From: Echinicola sp. 20G | Lineage (GTDB): Bacteria > Bacteroidota > Bacteroidia > Cytophagales > Cyclobacteriaceae | DNA: 64,000 bases | Reading direction: 5' to 3' | NCBI RefSeq assembly: GCF_015533855.1 | Contig: NZ_AP024154.1 | Coordinates: forward strand, 5,291,501-5,355,500 | Shown: piece by piece, positions 30,221 through 39,046 of the stretch | Layout of the letters: each line of letters begins with the position of its first letter | How positions within the stretch are numbered: the first letter of the stretch is position 1 | The notes under the pieces: generated by a model | The model's input: the letters and a program-made list of their open reading frames with translations, nothing else | What the model was told of the DNA's origin: nothing | Databases searched by the model: none | Position numbers and translations under genes: made by a program

Positions 30221-30605
30221 AGGCAAAAAATTTAGCGAAAGATACCTGCCTGCCATTTTATGGTTGGTTTTACTATTGGCATTGATTTTATCTCCTGGAG
30301 ATAAACTGCCAAGTGCGGCTAAAATCCCAGGATTGGATAAAGTCGCCCACTTCAGCTTATTTGCAGGGCTCTTGCTCCTGTGGAACAGGGCTTTAAATAG
30401 CAGAGATAAAAAGTTCACGAAACAAATATTTATCACTAATTATTTAGTTTTTGGAATTATTTTTGCTATCTTAGTAGAAGTGATCCAACAAATGGTTCCA
30501 AACCGGGCCTTTGACTTGTTGGATATAGTAGCGAATCTCAGTGGAAGCTTCGTGGGTACCGTTTGTTTTTATATTTTGTACAAGAAGAAAAGTAAGCTTG
30601 TATAA
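30213..30605 (+). CDS. VanZ-like family membrane protein
   Basis: 130 residues with about four hydrophobic segments ([49 protein letters not shown], and a C-terminal one). The VanZ pattern is visible: [34 protein letters not shown]. The start is GTG inside the end of gcvH, with 8 bp overlap. VanZ proteins were first tied to low-level teicoplanin resistance, but in Bacteroidota this gcvH-linked gene is a common housekeeping neighbour of unknown role. Confidence 0.85.
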   Translation: MNKGKKFSERYLPAILWLVLLLALILSPGDKLPSAAKIPGLDKVAHFSLFAGLLLLWNRALNSRDKKFTKQIFITNYLVFGIIFAILVEVIQQMVPNRAFDLLDIVANLSGSFVGTVCFYILYKKKSKLV

Positions 30606-30678
30606 ATAAAAATAAATGGTTAGAATTGTTATCGCTAAAATAGAGCAAGAATTATTAACCTTTATATGAGTATTAACT

Positions 30679-31353
30679 ATGGAAGCTAAAAAGACACCAA
30701 AAGCTGATTTGACCAAGAAGTCAGGGATGTTCCTGAATCTGGGTCTATTGATCAGCGTTGGTCTTACGCTGTTTGCTTTCGAATACAAGTCATACGAATC
30801 AGGTGCACTGATGGACTTGGGAACAGTGGAAGACGATTTCGAGGAACTATTGGACATTCCGATTACGGAACAGCCACCTCCACCGCCTCCACCAGTAGAG
30901 CAGCCAATCATCGAGGAAATTCCTGATGAAGTGGAGATTGAAGAAAAAATCGAAGTAAACTTCGACGTTGATGTGCAGGAAGAAACAGTGATCAAGGAAG
31001 TTGTGATTGCGGACGCTCCTGTAGTTGAAAAAGCTGACGAAATCTTTGACGTGGTGGAAACCATGCCTACCCCTCCAGGTGGAATGGAAGGTTGGAACAA
31101 GTACTTGAGCAAAAACCTTAAGTACCCAACTCAAGCCAGAAGAATGGGGATCGAAGGTACTGTATACGTAGTCTTTGTAGTAAATACCGATGGCTCTATC
31201 CAAGACGTTGATATCCTTAGAGGTATCGGTGGTGGATGTGATGAAGAAGCCATGAGAGTAGTAAGAAATGCCCCAGCATGGGAACCTGGAAAACAAAGAG
31301 GTAGACCAGTTAGGGTAAAAATGAGATTACCGATCAGGTTCAAACTGAGCTAA
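30679..31353 (+). CDS. Energy transducer TonB, copy 1
   Basis: A 224-residue TonB-family protein that links the proton motive force of ExbBD to outer-membrane receptors. It has a short cytoplasmic start, one membrane helix (FLNLGLLISVGLTLFAF), a Pro/Glu-rich periplasmic linker (EQPPPPPPPVEQP) and the TonB C-terminal domain with YPTQARRMGIEGTVYVVFVV and the final RVKMRLPIRFKLS. The linker is short for a TonB. A close paralogue lies 575 bp downstream. A strong terminator follows. Confidence 0.93.
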   Translation: MEAKKTPKADLTKKSGMFLNLGLLISVGLTLFAFEYKSYESGALMDLGTVEDDFEELLDIPITEQPPPPPPPVEQPIIEEIPDEVEIEEKIEVNFDVDVQEETVIKEVVIADAPVVEKADEIFDVVETMPTPPGGMEGWNKYLSKNLKYPTQARRMGIEGTVYVVFVVNTDGSIQDVDILRGIGGGCDEEAMRVVRNAPAWEPGKQRGRPVRVKMRLPIRFKLS

Positions 31354-31378
31354 TCATTAGTAAACTGATAAAACACTA

Positions 31379-31413
31379 AAACAGGCTGTCAAAATTGACA
31401 GCCTGTTTTTTTA
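31379..31413 (+). terminator. Rho-independent terminator after tonB copy 1
   Basis: ACAGGCTGTC (31381-31390), a 6-nt loop, then GACAGCCTGT (31397-31406) followed by a T run. It also has A residues on the left, so it may work in both directions. Confidence 0.9.
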
Positions 31414-31927
31414 TATCTATTTTTTAAAGTAAGTCTCTCACAGAAGTACGAAAAGGTTCCAACCAAAAAGCTGAAGGGATAAGAATATTTTTATTGCGAT
31501 TTACCTTTATACAATTGATCAGTAAAGCTTATAACTGATTTACTCCCACTCTCCGGTAATATGACTTTATCTCAAGAAAGGCACTAGAAAAATCATTCGA
31601 AACCACCTAGCTGATTAAAGGTCTCAAATGGAAGTATTGACCTGTGTAAGGCAAAAGTAATTAACCAAATCTACCATACCTCACCTTAATGTCAATTCGC
31701 TGTACTTCCCTCCTTTTGTTTTATAATTATTATATTTAAAACTATTTATTTAGTTTTGTAACTAAATATTTCTATATTAGTGAAATAATATTGAGCAAAA
31801 AAACTGTAGTCAATTTTTCCGGAAAGAATTGCAGGTACAAGCCCTGTTCGAATGTACATTAACATAGAGATCTGAGGTTTGGTAAAAGAATGTTTACATG
31901 ATTAAATACTATAAACCCACATGATTT
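31414..31927. other. Intergenic region between the two tonB genes
   Basis: About 510 bp with no gene that I can support. It contains a perfect 9-bp inverted repeat with a 4-nt loop, TATTTAGTT / AACTAAATA at 31747-31768, about 160 bp upstream of tonB copy 2. This could be an operator or a structured leader. No typical -7 box stands out. Confidence 0.5.
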
Positions 31928-32605
31928 ATGGAAGCTAAAAAAAATCCAGAAGCGGACTTGACTAATAAGTATGGATTGTTCCTCAATATTGGTCTTTTAA
32001 TAAGTATGGGACTAGCATTGGCCGCGTTCGAGTTCAAAACTTATGAATCAACGATATTACCAGAATTAGAGCCATCAGGCGATGAGTTTGATAAAATCCT
32101 TGACATCCCCATCACTGTTCAACAACTTCCTCCACCACCTGTCAAAGTGGAACAACCTGAAATAATGGAAGTGCCCAACGAGGAGGAAATCATCGATAAA
32201 ATCGAAGTTGTATTTCACGATGATTATCCTGAAGAAGTAGCCGTTGATGATTTCATTGTCAATGCACCTCCAATAAAGGAAGAGGCAGATGAGATCAAAG
32301 ACTTTGCAGAACATATGCCCGAGCCACCGGGTGGTATGGAGGGTTGGGCCAAATACCTGAACAAGAACCTCAAGTATCCCTCACAGGCCAGAAGAATGGG
32401 AATCCAAGGCACCGTGTTTGTGGCATTTGTGGTAAATACTGATGGCTCCATTCAAGACGTGAGTATATTACGTGGCGTAGATGGCGGGTGCAGTGAGGAG
32501 GCTGTCAGGGTGGTCGACAATGCCCCAAGCTGGAAACCGGGAAGGCAAGGAGGCCGACCTGTGAGGGTCAAAATGAGATTGCCCATCCGATTTAAATTAA
32601 ATTAA
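31928..32605 (+). CDS. Energy transducer TonB, copy 2
   Basis: A 225-residue paralogue of the gene at 30679. The same layout is seen: start MEAKKNPEADLTNKYG, one membrane helix (FLNIGLLISMGLALAAF), an acidic Pro-containing linker with QQLPPPPVKVEQP, and the TonB C-terminal domain YPSQARRMGIQGTVFVAFVV ending RVKMRLPIRFKLN. The C-terminal domain is nearly identical to copy 1, while the linker has drifted. This indicates an old tandem duplication with receptor-binding function kept. Partner receptors are not in the window. Confidence 0.92.
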   Translation: MEAKKNPEADLTNKYGLFLNIGLLISMGLALAAFEFKTYESTILPELEPSGDEFDKILDIPITVQQLPPPPVKVEQPEIMEVPNEEEIIDKIEVVFHDDYPEEVAVDDFIVNAPPIKEEADEIKDFAEHMPEPPGGMEGWAKYLNKNLKYPSQARRMGIQGTVFVAFVVNTDGSIQDVSILRGVDGGCSEEAVRVVDNAPSWKPGRQGGRPVRVKMRLPIRFKLN

Positions 32606-32706
32606 TTTCCAGTATTCATTTAGGGGATAGTCAAAAATGATTGTCCCCATTTGCTGTCTATAAGGCTTACAACTAAAATTCCCTTTATTGGGAACGAATT
32701 TTGTAT

Positions 32707-32714
32707 TACATTTG
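32707..32714 (+). promoter_or_regulatory. Predicted ssrA promoter, -7 box
   Basis: TACATTTG matches TAnnTTTG and lies 15 bp before the mature tmRNA 5' end. A TTG lies about 16 bp upstream (32688-32690). Confidence 0.5.
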
Positions 32715-32729
32715 TCATCCTTAAGATAT

Positions 32730-33136
32730 GGGGCTGACCGGTTTTGACAGTAGGTGTGAAGATTGGGCCAGCATGTCGGGTGGAGCATGTACGCCCGTGA
32801 ATAATTCATGCGAACTATAATTGGCGAATCTAATTACGCCATGGCTGCCTAATCAAACCCAATAGGGATTGATACTGCTTAAAGGGTTGAGTTGCGATAG
32901 TGATTCCCCGGCCACATCCCGCAGTTCTCTGTCTTGGCAGAACTGATTCTGGGGTGTCGACTTGCCAGGACTAGCACTACTGATGCTATTAGGTTGGTGC
33001 GAAATTTAAATAGCTAAGCTCTCCGGTAGCTGTGTCATCCAGGAGCCCTGAGACGAAAATCGAATAGATGACTAAACATGTAGACGGTACAATGTTTCCC
33101 TATCTGGACCAGGGTTCGAATCCCTGCAGCTCCACC
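32730..33136 (+). ncRNA. ssrA: Transfer-messenger RNA (tmRNA)
   Basis: tmRNA rescues stalled ribosomes by trans-translation and tags the nascent chain for proteolysis. The 5' end GGGGCTG (32730-32736) pairs with CAGCTCC near the 3' end (33127-33133), forming the tRNA-like acceptor stem. The T-arm reads GGTTCGAATCC (33113-33123). The tag frame at 32823-32852 encodes GESNYAMAA followed by TAA, a typical Bacteroidota tag. After the discriminator A the DNA reads CCC rather than CCA. Position 33137 is therefore not the expected A, and CCA would have to be completed by tRNA nucleotidyltransferase. This is explained by an element joined at that exact point. Confidence 0.95.
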
Positions 33137-34659
33137 CAATGAGAGTTAGACGATTTTTTCGTTTTTCTCTCATTTTTTTTACCCCATAAACCATTGTTAA
33201 TCTGATAGATACACTCAACTACAGAATTAATTCTTCCGGTTCGATAAGCTGTTTTTGAAAAACACATTTTTTCGGGGAATATCGAACCAATTAATTTTCT
33301 TTTTGTCTCGATATCACCGTTTTCATATAACAAATCCAGCCTGGATAGCCTTTCAAGGGCCCTATCCACATATTTAGAATGGTTCGATACGCTCATTGGC
33401 TTGGTTGCAGCCAATTGGTTCTCGAGCCGTGTTATTTCTTTATTACACTCTGATTTTATTTCCCTATAATCATCTGCTTCAAGGTCTCCGGCAACTAATA
33501 AATCCCTACTTCTTTTCAACTTTTCATGAATACTTTCCAAAGAAGCTGCTACTTTTTTGTGCTCTTCTCCCTCGTCCTTGAAATGGTATTTAAAGAATTC
33601 ATGAAGTATTACTCCAAATATTTCAACTTTGTCCTTTTTTAATGTAAATCTCTTCATTTCACTTACCATTAGATCATTATATAATGAAGCCTTTTCTCTA
33701 AAACCGCACTTTGATAAACAATGGTAATAATAATAACGTCTTGATCTACCTGTAGAGCCACTTCCAGTTAAAACCTTACCACATTTGGGACATATTAGGA
33801 ATCCCCTTAATGGAAGCCTATCATCTGACACTACTTTAGGCAAATACTCATCTCTTCCTATTTCCTCCAGAATATTCTGTACCCTGTAAAATTCCCCTTC
33901 TGAAATCAATGGTTCATGCTGGCCATTTACAAACTGGTCTTCTTCATCTTTAAATGCAGGCACATAAATTTTCCCGCAATACAATGGGTTCCGTATCATC
34001 CGATGGAAATGTGAACGGCTGATTTTAAGTCCTTTCTTTTTGACCATTGCCCAAATATTTTCCGTTGGGTACCTTTTTTTAAGAATTGTTTCAAAGACCC
34101 ACTTAACAATAGAGGCTTCCGGTTCTTTTGGGGCAATAAACTTCCTTGATCCCTCCATTCGGTTTATATATCCAAAAGGTGCTTTCCTCAAATAACGCCC
34201 CTCCTTCAGCGCCCTTCTCATACCATGAAAAATATTCAGAGCCCTACGATCATTTTCAACCTCAGGTGCTGCCAAATAAATGGCAAGCATCATTTTATTT
34301 TCAGGGATATTCAAATCAAGTGGCTGTTCGATAGCCTGTGGCTCTACATCTAAGTTTCTAAGGGTATTTATCATTTGGTAGGCATCACCAGCATTTCTGC
34401 TAAACCTGTCCCATTTTGTAAAAAGTATTTTGTCCACACCTTTTCCCCGACTTTTCTTTAAGTACGTAAGAAGTTCTTTCCACCTGGGTCTGTTAAAAGT
34501 TTTTGCAGAGTGATCTTCGAAAATCACCTTTCGAACCATAATATTATGATGATCACAATATCTTTTGAGAACTTCCTCTTGATTACGTTGGGAATAACCT
34601 TTATCTGCCTGCTCATCGGTACTTACCCTTATATATAAGTCAGCTACACTCATGCTCAT
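33100..34659 (-). CDS. Large serine recombinase (integrase of the element)
   Basis: About 519 residues. The N-terminal resolvase domain has the catalytic Ser in YIRVSTDEQADKGYSQRN and the DRFSRN segment (WDRFSRNAGDA). The recombinase domain follows (APFGYINRMEG), then a zinc-ribbon with CPKCGK and a Cys pair downstream, and a coiled-coil near the C-terminus. It integrates and excises mobile DNA by Ser-linked strand exchange. The ATG choice among 34665, 34659 and 34653 is uncertain. The last residues, HWVELQGFEPWSR, are encoded antisense to the tmRNA 3' end (33100-33136), so the C-terminus depends on the integration site. The small gene upstream overlaps it. Confidence 0.92.
   Translation of the reverse strand: MSMSVADLYIRVSTDEQADKGYSQRNQEEVLKRYCDHHNIMVRKVIFEDHSAKTFNRPRWKELLTYLKKSRGKGVDKILFTKWDRFSRNAGDAYQMINTLRNLDVEPQAIEQPLDLNIPENKMMLAIYLAAPEVENDRRALNIFHGMRRALKEGRYLRKAPFGYINRMEGSRKFIAPKEPEASIVKWVFETILKKRYPTENIWAMVKKKGLKISRSHFHRMIRNPLYCGKIYVPAFKDEEDQFVNGQHEPLISEGEFYRVQNILEEIGRDEYLPKVVSDDRLPLRGFLICPKCGKVLTGSGSTGRSRRYYYYHCLSKCGFREKASLYNDLMVSEMKRFTLKKDKVEIFGVILHEFFKYHFKDEGEEHKKVAASLESIHEKLKRSRDLLVAGDLEADDYREIKSECNKEITRLENQLAATKPMSVSNHSKYVDRALERLSRLDLLYENGDIETKRKLIGSIFPEKMCFSKTAYRTGRINSVVECIYQINNGLWGKKNERKTKKSSNSHWVELQGFEPWSR
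33113..33150. other. Left attachment junction of the integrated element (in the tmRNA 3' end)
   Basis: The tmRNA T-arm and acceptor end sit directly beside a serine recombinase gene transcribed towards them. The tmRNA sequence is complete up to ACC (33134-33136), then changes to CAATGAGAG. This marks the chromosome-element border. Serine recombinases leave only a very short shared core, so no long direct repeat is expected. I could not find the matching right end in this window. Confidence 0.6.
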
Positions 34660-34819
34660 TAACAATTTGATCCACAGCTAATTTAGCCAAAAAACACATT
34701 AACTCCAGAATACCCCTTGATTCTTCCAATGATATTTCTTCTCCATGATTTTTAAAAATCTCACATACCTTTTCAGGTGTAATCCCACATTTTTTTGGGC
34801 TGTATTTATCCAAATCAAA
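34640..34819 (-). CDS. Small protein ahead of the recombinase (59 aa)
   Basis: Not recognised with certainty. From the ATG at 34817-34819 it reads MFDLDKYSPKKCGITPEKVC and is predicted to be helical and soluble. Its stop lies ~14-20 bp inside the recombinase start, which implies translational coupling. The position suggests an accessory role to the recombinase, such as a directionality or regulatory factor, but that is inference. Confidence 0.5.
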   Translation of the reverse strand, partial: FDLDKYSPKKCGITPEKVCEIFKNHGEEISLEESRGILELMCFLAKLAVDQIVNEHECS

Positions 34820-34987
34820 CATTAGGATAAATTGCAAAATGAATTGGACTAATATTCACACCGAATTCAGAAGATAAATATTCTTTAAACTTGAAGGTTT
34901 AAATACAATTATTATTAATAACGGAATTAAAGTTCTTTGCTTCTTTCTTGCTAAGAAAGAAGCCCAATTGTATAGACTTCTTTTAGA

Positions 34988-35170
34988 CTACATATTCTTT
35001 TTCACCTGCTTAAGCTTTTGGAGCATATCTTTCCAATATGCCTGTCGTTTCTTTAGAAAAGAGCTTGCCTTTTCGGTAAGTTTATAATTGCTGAACATTT
35101 CTGCATGTTCTATTGCTTTGTCCAGATCTTCTATTACAATTGTATTTCCATCTTTATCTTGAATCTTCAT
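34988..35170 (-). CDS. Small protein of unknown function (60 aa)
   Basis: A short charged protein that begins MKIQDKDGNTIVIEDLDKAI and ends in a Lys-rich helix (KRQAYWKDMLQKLKQVKKNM). It lies 68 bp after the DUF932 gene on the same strand, so it may be its operon partner. No membrane or signal segment is seen. Function unknown. Confidence 0.5.
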   Translation of the reverse strand: MKIQDKDGNTIVIEDLDKAIEHAEMFSNYKLTEKASSFLKKRQAYWKDMLQKLKQVKKNM

Positions 35171-35238
35171 TACAGTGTTAATTTAAGTTACCAAATGAAA
35201 TATTATGGGCAGACATGTTATGCCTGCCCTATCAACTT

Positions 35239-36306
35239 TTATACCTTCAAAATGCCTTCGCCGTTTTTGGCAAAATCTACACATAGGTCAAAGGCTTTTT
35301 GTCCTTTCATCTGCGCAGTACCCCCCAAGAGGATTGATTTTGTTTTGTCCTCTTCACTCTTAAAGTTTCTCACATTCTGAAAATAACCGGTTACTGCGTT
35401 ATAGGCACCAAATAGTGTTCCCTCCGTAGTAGGTAATAACTGGGTATCTCCCATCATGGCATATGCAAAAGCCTCTTCACATTGATTTTTAAACGCAGTG
35501 GAAATATGCTCATATTCTCCTTTATACAGCCTGTCCAAGGTATCTTTATTGGGAGCCATTGCCAGTTCTATCAACCGTTTGACTTGTTTGTCTTTGATCT
35601 TTACTTTCGCCCATTGGTTAAAAACCGTTCCCAGCTTATCAGCCGTATCTGTTACAAGTCCCATTAATTTATGCGCCTGTTGAAGCCTTTCCTTGGCTCC
35701 TGATGTATGTCGAATCCTTACAACGTTGCTTTTCCTGTTCATTGCTGCATTTAGCGTATTTTGGCAAACCACCCTGATAGGGGTAAAAGCAGCAGTTATG
35801 CTACCGCTTCCATCATGGGAGGTAGTCAGGAATAGGTACTTTTCAACAAGGTCATCTTTCCCCACCAAGATATGATCAGCCAATTTGGCGGTGATAAACA
35901 CACGTTCCCCGTCTCCCAGTGCTCCGGCCGTCTCAAACTTAACTCCCTTTTCCTCCTTGACTATAGCGTCAAAGAATGAAAATGCATCCTTATTTTGCAC
36001 AATACCATAATCCTTTCCAACAATCCCAAACACCTTATTTGTGTCTGTTCTCATGGTGGCAAAATGACTGTTTACTTGGATTGCAGTTTGTGTATTTTCA
36101 AGACCATTTGTACCAACGCTGAGATCACCACATTTCGTAAACAGTGGAGATTTTATCACTTCATAATCCAGTCCGGCATAATGGATAGCCTCGGCGGATG
36201 TTGGATAATCTTCTACAACTTTACCAAGTTTGTGCCATGCCGGTTGTTTTACACTAAAAAAGCTGTGCTTTCCTGTTTTTTCATTAAAATGAATATTATG
36301 TCCCAT
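35239..36306 (-). CDS. DUF932-domain protein of mobile elements
   Basis: 355 residues. The opening MGHNIHFNEKTGKHSFFSVK and AWHKLGKVVEDYPTSAEAI is characteristic of the DUF932 / phage-plasmid-like protein family (LGxxV-x-n-T-eA pattern). Later segments include FFDAIVKEEKGVKFETAGAL and TPIRVVCQNTLNAAM. Members are common on conjugative elements and phages, and their biochemical role is not settled. It lies between the recombinase end and the tra operon, on the same strand as both. Confidence 0.85.
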   Translation of the reverse strand: MGHNIHFNEKTGKHSFFSVKQPAWHKLGKVVEDYPTSAEAIHYAGLDYEVIKSPLFTKCGDLSVGTNGLENTQTAIQVNSHFATMRTDTNKVFGIVGKDYGIVQNKDAFSFFDAIVKEEKGVKFETAGALGDGERVFITAKLADHILVGKDDLVEKYLFLTTSHDGSGSITAAFTPIRVVCQNTLNAAMNRKSNVVRIRHTSGAKERLQQAHKLMGLVTDTADKLGTVFNQWAKVKIKDKQVKRLIELAMAPNKDTLDRLYKGEYEHISTAFKNQCEEAFAYAMMGDTQLLPTTEGTLFGAYNAVTGYFQNVRNFKSEEDKTKSILLGGTAQMKGQKAFDLCVDFAKNGEGILKV

Positions 36307-36931
36307 GGTTTAAATTGATTATAGGGTTTTACATTTATTTGATTTCCTATTGCCTCCACTTCTAAAAACCTGCTGAAAAAACATTTTTTTAAAAGAAAAA
36401 ACGGCAAAAAAGAAAGCTCAGGAAAAAGGGGCTGACACTTTGCAAAAAGGAAACGGAATAAAGGAAGGACAGTGGGGAGCATCTGTTTATGCCGTCCCTT
36501 TTTGCTCCACTTTGTAGGCTTGACATAAATCAGCCCCTACATTAGCTGCCCTTTTCTGCCGTTCTTTTAAAAAATTCCCGGATAAATCCTTTTCTATAAA
36601 AAAGGTTATGCAAGCTATTTGAAAAGTATATTCTTGGTTTCATTAATAAACTGATAGCGGACTGAATTCCCTAGTTTGCAGTTGGAATGTAATGTTCCTT
36701 TCCAGCCAAGCGGAAAGGAATAATGGAATGGAGGCAAAAACGGGGATTTTGTCCAAGACAGATACAAAGGAGGCTCTTTCTCTAGACAAGAGGAACGCAG
36801 GATTAGAGAAAGTGCAGACCTATTAATCAATGATAACCTATATTGACTCACCCAACTCCAACATTCCTCTAAATCATAGTTTGTTTACTTGATTTCATTC
36901 GCTTAATTTGTTGCCCATTTAACTGCCACCA
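36307..36931. other. Gene-poor stretch between DUF932 and the small plus-strand gene
   Basis: About 620 bp. Short open frames exist on the minus strand but they lack conserved composition or starts and look like chance. It could hold an origin of transfer or regulatory sites, but I see no decisive repeat. Confidence 0.4.
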
Positions 36932-37210
36932 ATGAAAAGAATCCGTATTCACTGCTCCATTAAAATCAATCGAGGCCCATTGAAAGGAACTGTAGAACGT
37001 ATTGGAGGCATCAATAATAACGGTGAGAAATGGAACATATCCATTCAAGAAGCGCTGAAGGGGACAAAATCAGGTCTTTGGGAATTCTATGTTTTGGACA
37101 ATAATGTTGAGGTTACTTTATCCGCTGAATTCTTTGAAAAACTTTTGACCCCATATAGTCAAAATGAGAACATTACTATTTTTAATGAATTGGAGGAATG
37201 CCCACTTTAA
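36932..37210 (+). CDS. Small protein, possibly DUF3892-like (92 aa)
   Basis: Starts MKRIRIHCSIKINRGPLKG and contains EKWNISIQEALKGTKSGLWE and YVLDNNVEVTLSAEFF. The layout (beta hairpin, W, helix, aromatic beta end) is similar to small DUF3892-type proteins often seen on conjugative elements, but I cannot confirm the family. It is transcribed opposite to the tra operon and the recombinase. Confidence 0.5.
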   Translation: MKRIRIHCSIKINRGPLKGTVERIGGINNNGEKWNISIQEALKGTKSGLWEFYVLDNNVEVTLSAEFFEKLLTPYSQNENITIFNELEECPL

Positions 37211-37387
37211 GGTTAGCCACGTAAACCATATTTTTCAACCAAGATATTAAAAAGGTCCTACTCTGTTTAAAAAATGATCATGTTCCATTTAGGAAATCTA
37301 GGATACAGCCCCCGTAGAAACCATATGGCAAAAAAATGAGCCATATAGATATTGATAATTGAAAAGTATTCTAAATTATCACCCAAT

Positions 37388-37411
37388 AAAAAAGGCTTCC
37401 GTTTGGAAGCC
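37388..37411 (-). terminator. Terminator at the end of the tra operon
   Basis: GGCTTCC (37394-37400), a 4-nt loop, GGAAGCC (37405-37411). On the minus strand the stem is followed by a T run (A run at 37388-37393). It lies 12 bp after the stop of the last tra-operon gene at 37423. Confidence 0.85.
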
Positions 37412-37422
37412 CTATAAAATCT

Positions 37423-38166
37423 TTACACCTTCACTGACCTCCCCTTCTCTTGCTTGGGGGGATCTTTCTTCACTCCCATACCCTGCTGCAAGTTTTCCTT
37501 TATCTCCTTCTGCAGATCCTTTAGATTAAGGCGTTTGCCTGATTGTTCATATACACTTATGGATTTGTACTGTGGATTGGCAGCTATCAGCACAGGAGTT
37601 TCCTTACCAACAATATTCACTTCATGAAGGTTACCTTTCCTCAAGGAATACATTAACCTGTCTTTTTGGTCCATTCCCTCCATTTCCACTATGGGTAGCG
37701 TTTTAAGTGACTTTTCCAGATCAAACCCATATCGATCATGGTATTGCAACATTGGGTGTTGTCCTTTTTCGTTCTTTTCAGCCAGGTCAAGTTGTATCCA
37801 TGCATTGTACCTATCACCATCCTTGTTGAATAGGGTCTTATAGACCGGTCGCCATTCCAAAAGGTTGAATGCTTCCTTTGCGGAAATATTCTGGTTTTGG
37901 TAGAATGTATTGGACATCTTGGTGCCATTGGGTTTCTGCAGCTCGGCATCAAAGCTGTTGAAGAAGTAGCGATCCATTTTATCGGACTTTCTGAAATTGA
38001 GTTTGAAGTCAACTTTCTTGTCCTCAATGTCCACTGAATGGTTTAACTGGAACTCTTTTTTCCCTTGTTTCATGTGTTTTTCCAGTTGCTTGTTCAGGTC
38101 TTCCCCAAAGCCGGCATATTTGAGCCTGTCTTTTAAAACTTCTAAATTTTCCTGTTCCATGTTCAA
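37423..38166 (-). CDS. Conjugative-element protein of unknown function (247 aa)
   Basis: A soluble protein without signal or membrane segment. It opens MNMEQENLEVLKDRLKYAGF and includes KKVDFKLNFRKSDKMDRYFF, EAFNLLEWRPVYK and YNAWIQLDLAEKNE. This type of protein accompanies tra genes in Bacteroidota conjugative elements, sometimes grouped with DUF3945-like proteins, but I am not sure of the family. It lies 6 bp after traN and just before the operon terminator, so it is the last gene of the transcript. Confidence 0.6.
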   Translation of the reverse strand: MNMEQENLEVLKDRLKYAGFGEDLNKQLEKHMKQGKKEFQLNHSVDIEDKKVDFKLNFRKSDKMDRYFFNSFDAELQKPNGTKMSNTFYQNQNISAKEAFNLLEWRPVYKTLFNKDGDRYNAWIQLDLAEKNEKGQHPMLQYHDRYGFDLEKSLKTLPIVEMEGMDQKDRLMYSLRKGNLHEVNIVGKETPVLIAANPQYKSISVYEQSGKRLNLKDLQKEIKENLQQGMGVKKDPPKQEKGRSVKV

Positions 38167-38172
38167 GTTGTT

Positions 38173-39033
38173 TTATGGTTGAATAATTGGTTTGGCTTCC
38201 AGCAAGTGCTTGCCTTTTATTTGAAGGTTGATATTCCTTTCCCCATTTAGCCCTATTAGGTGTATCTCCACTATTTTGTTGTCAGAAACTGTAAAGGCAG
38301 GAATTCCCATCACCAACCTGCAGGACCCCATTGCTTCAACTCCCTGGAAGTACTCCCACTTGACCACTGTTGGAAATAGTTCTGTTTTACTTTGGGCTGT
38401 CCTTTTAAATGTCTTTGCATCTATTATCCAACACCGGGATTTTTCGGCAATGAAATCCAGTGAGCTTTTATTCTCCAGGTCAATCACGAAAAACAGGGTG
38501 TTTTCTTTGATAAACACTTCTCTGGCTTTTGCCTTGATTTCTCCAACCTTCAACAGTTTCCCCAATTTTCCTTTTATGGGATAGTTCAATAGTACCGAAG
38601 CGATTTCCTCCAGATCTTTATCATTGGGTGATGGACTTGACAAATTTACATATCGCGCATCTCTGGATATTTGGCTCCCCATATCAAGCACCAATGGGTA
38701 AGGTCTATTTTTATAGCTGACCTCAAAATGGTAGAGTCTATCAGACGATGTAATTATATGCAGGCTTGTAGGATCAAATTCCTTTGCTCCTGCCCTTAGC
38801 TTGAGTACATTTCCAGCATATGCATCCTTTTGGACCATTACTGCAGGGTTTCCCCTGTCCACGCTCTTGATTTCAAATGGGAACACCACCACCGTCGTTT
38901 TGTCCCATCCTACTGCAATTGGGTAGCTTTCAATAATTGCCTCTGAGGAATACTGGGCAAAAAGTCCACCGTTAACAATTACCATGATCCCGGTAAAGAT
39001 CAGAATGCTTTTCACTATCATGTTTTTCTTCAT
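38173..39033 (-). CDS. traN: Conjugative transposon protein TraN (VirB9-like)
   Basis: 286 residues. It has an N-terminal signal/anchor (IVKSILIFTGIMVIVNGGLF) and an exported beta-rich domain beginning YPIAVGWDKTTVVVFPFEI, the typical TraN start. By family knowledge it is an outer-membrane-side part of the type IV secretion channel, like VirB9. It lies 13 bp after traM and 6 bp before the terminal gene of the operon. Confidence 0.82.
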   Translation of the reverse strand: MKKNMIVKSILIFTGIMVIVNGGLFAQYSSEAIIESYPIAVGWDKTTVVVFPFEIKSVDRGNPAVMVQKDAYAGNVLKLRAGAKEFDPTSLHIITSSDRLYHFEVSYKNRPYPLVLDMGSQISRDARYVNLSSPSPNDKDLEEIASVLLNYPIKGKLGKLLKVGEIKAKAREVFIKENTLFFVIDLENKSSLDFIAEKSRCWIIDAKTFKRTAQSKTELFPTVVKWEYFQGVEAMGSCRLVMGIPAFTVSDNKIVEIHLIGLNGERNINLQIKGKHLLEAKPIIQP

Positions 39034-39046
39034 GCTGATTTGGGGT

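Noticed and set aside
30471..31112. 213-codon open frame antisense to tonB copy 1
   Set aside because: Ser/Thr-rich reverse image of the TonB linker and the VanZ gene end.
36249..36851. Two minus-strand frames upstream of DUF932
   Set aside because: Phe/Leu-rich with poor starts, and the first overlaps the DUF932 start; likely chance.
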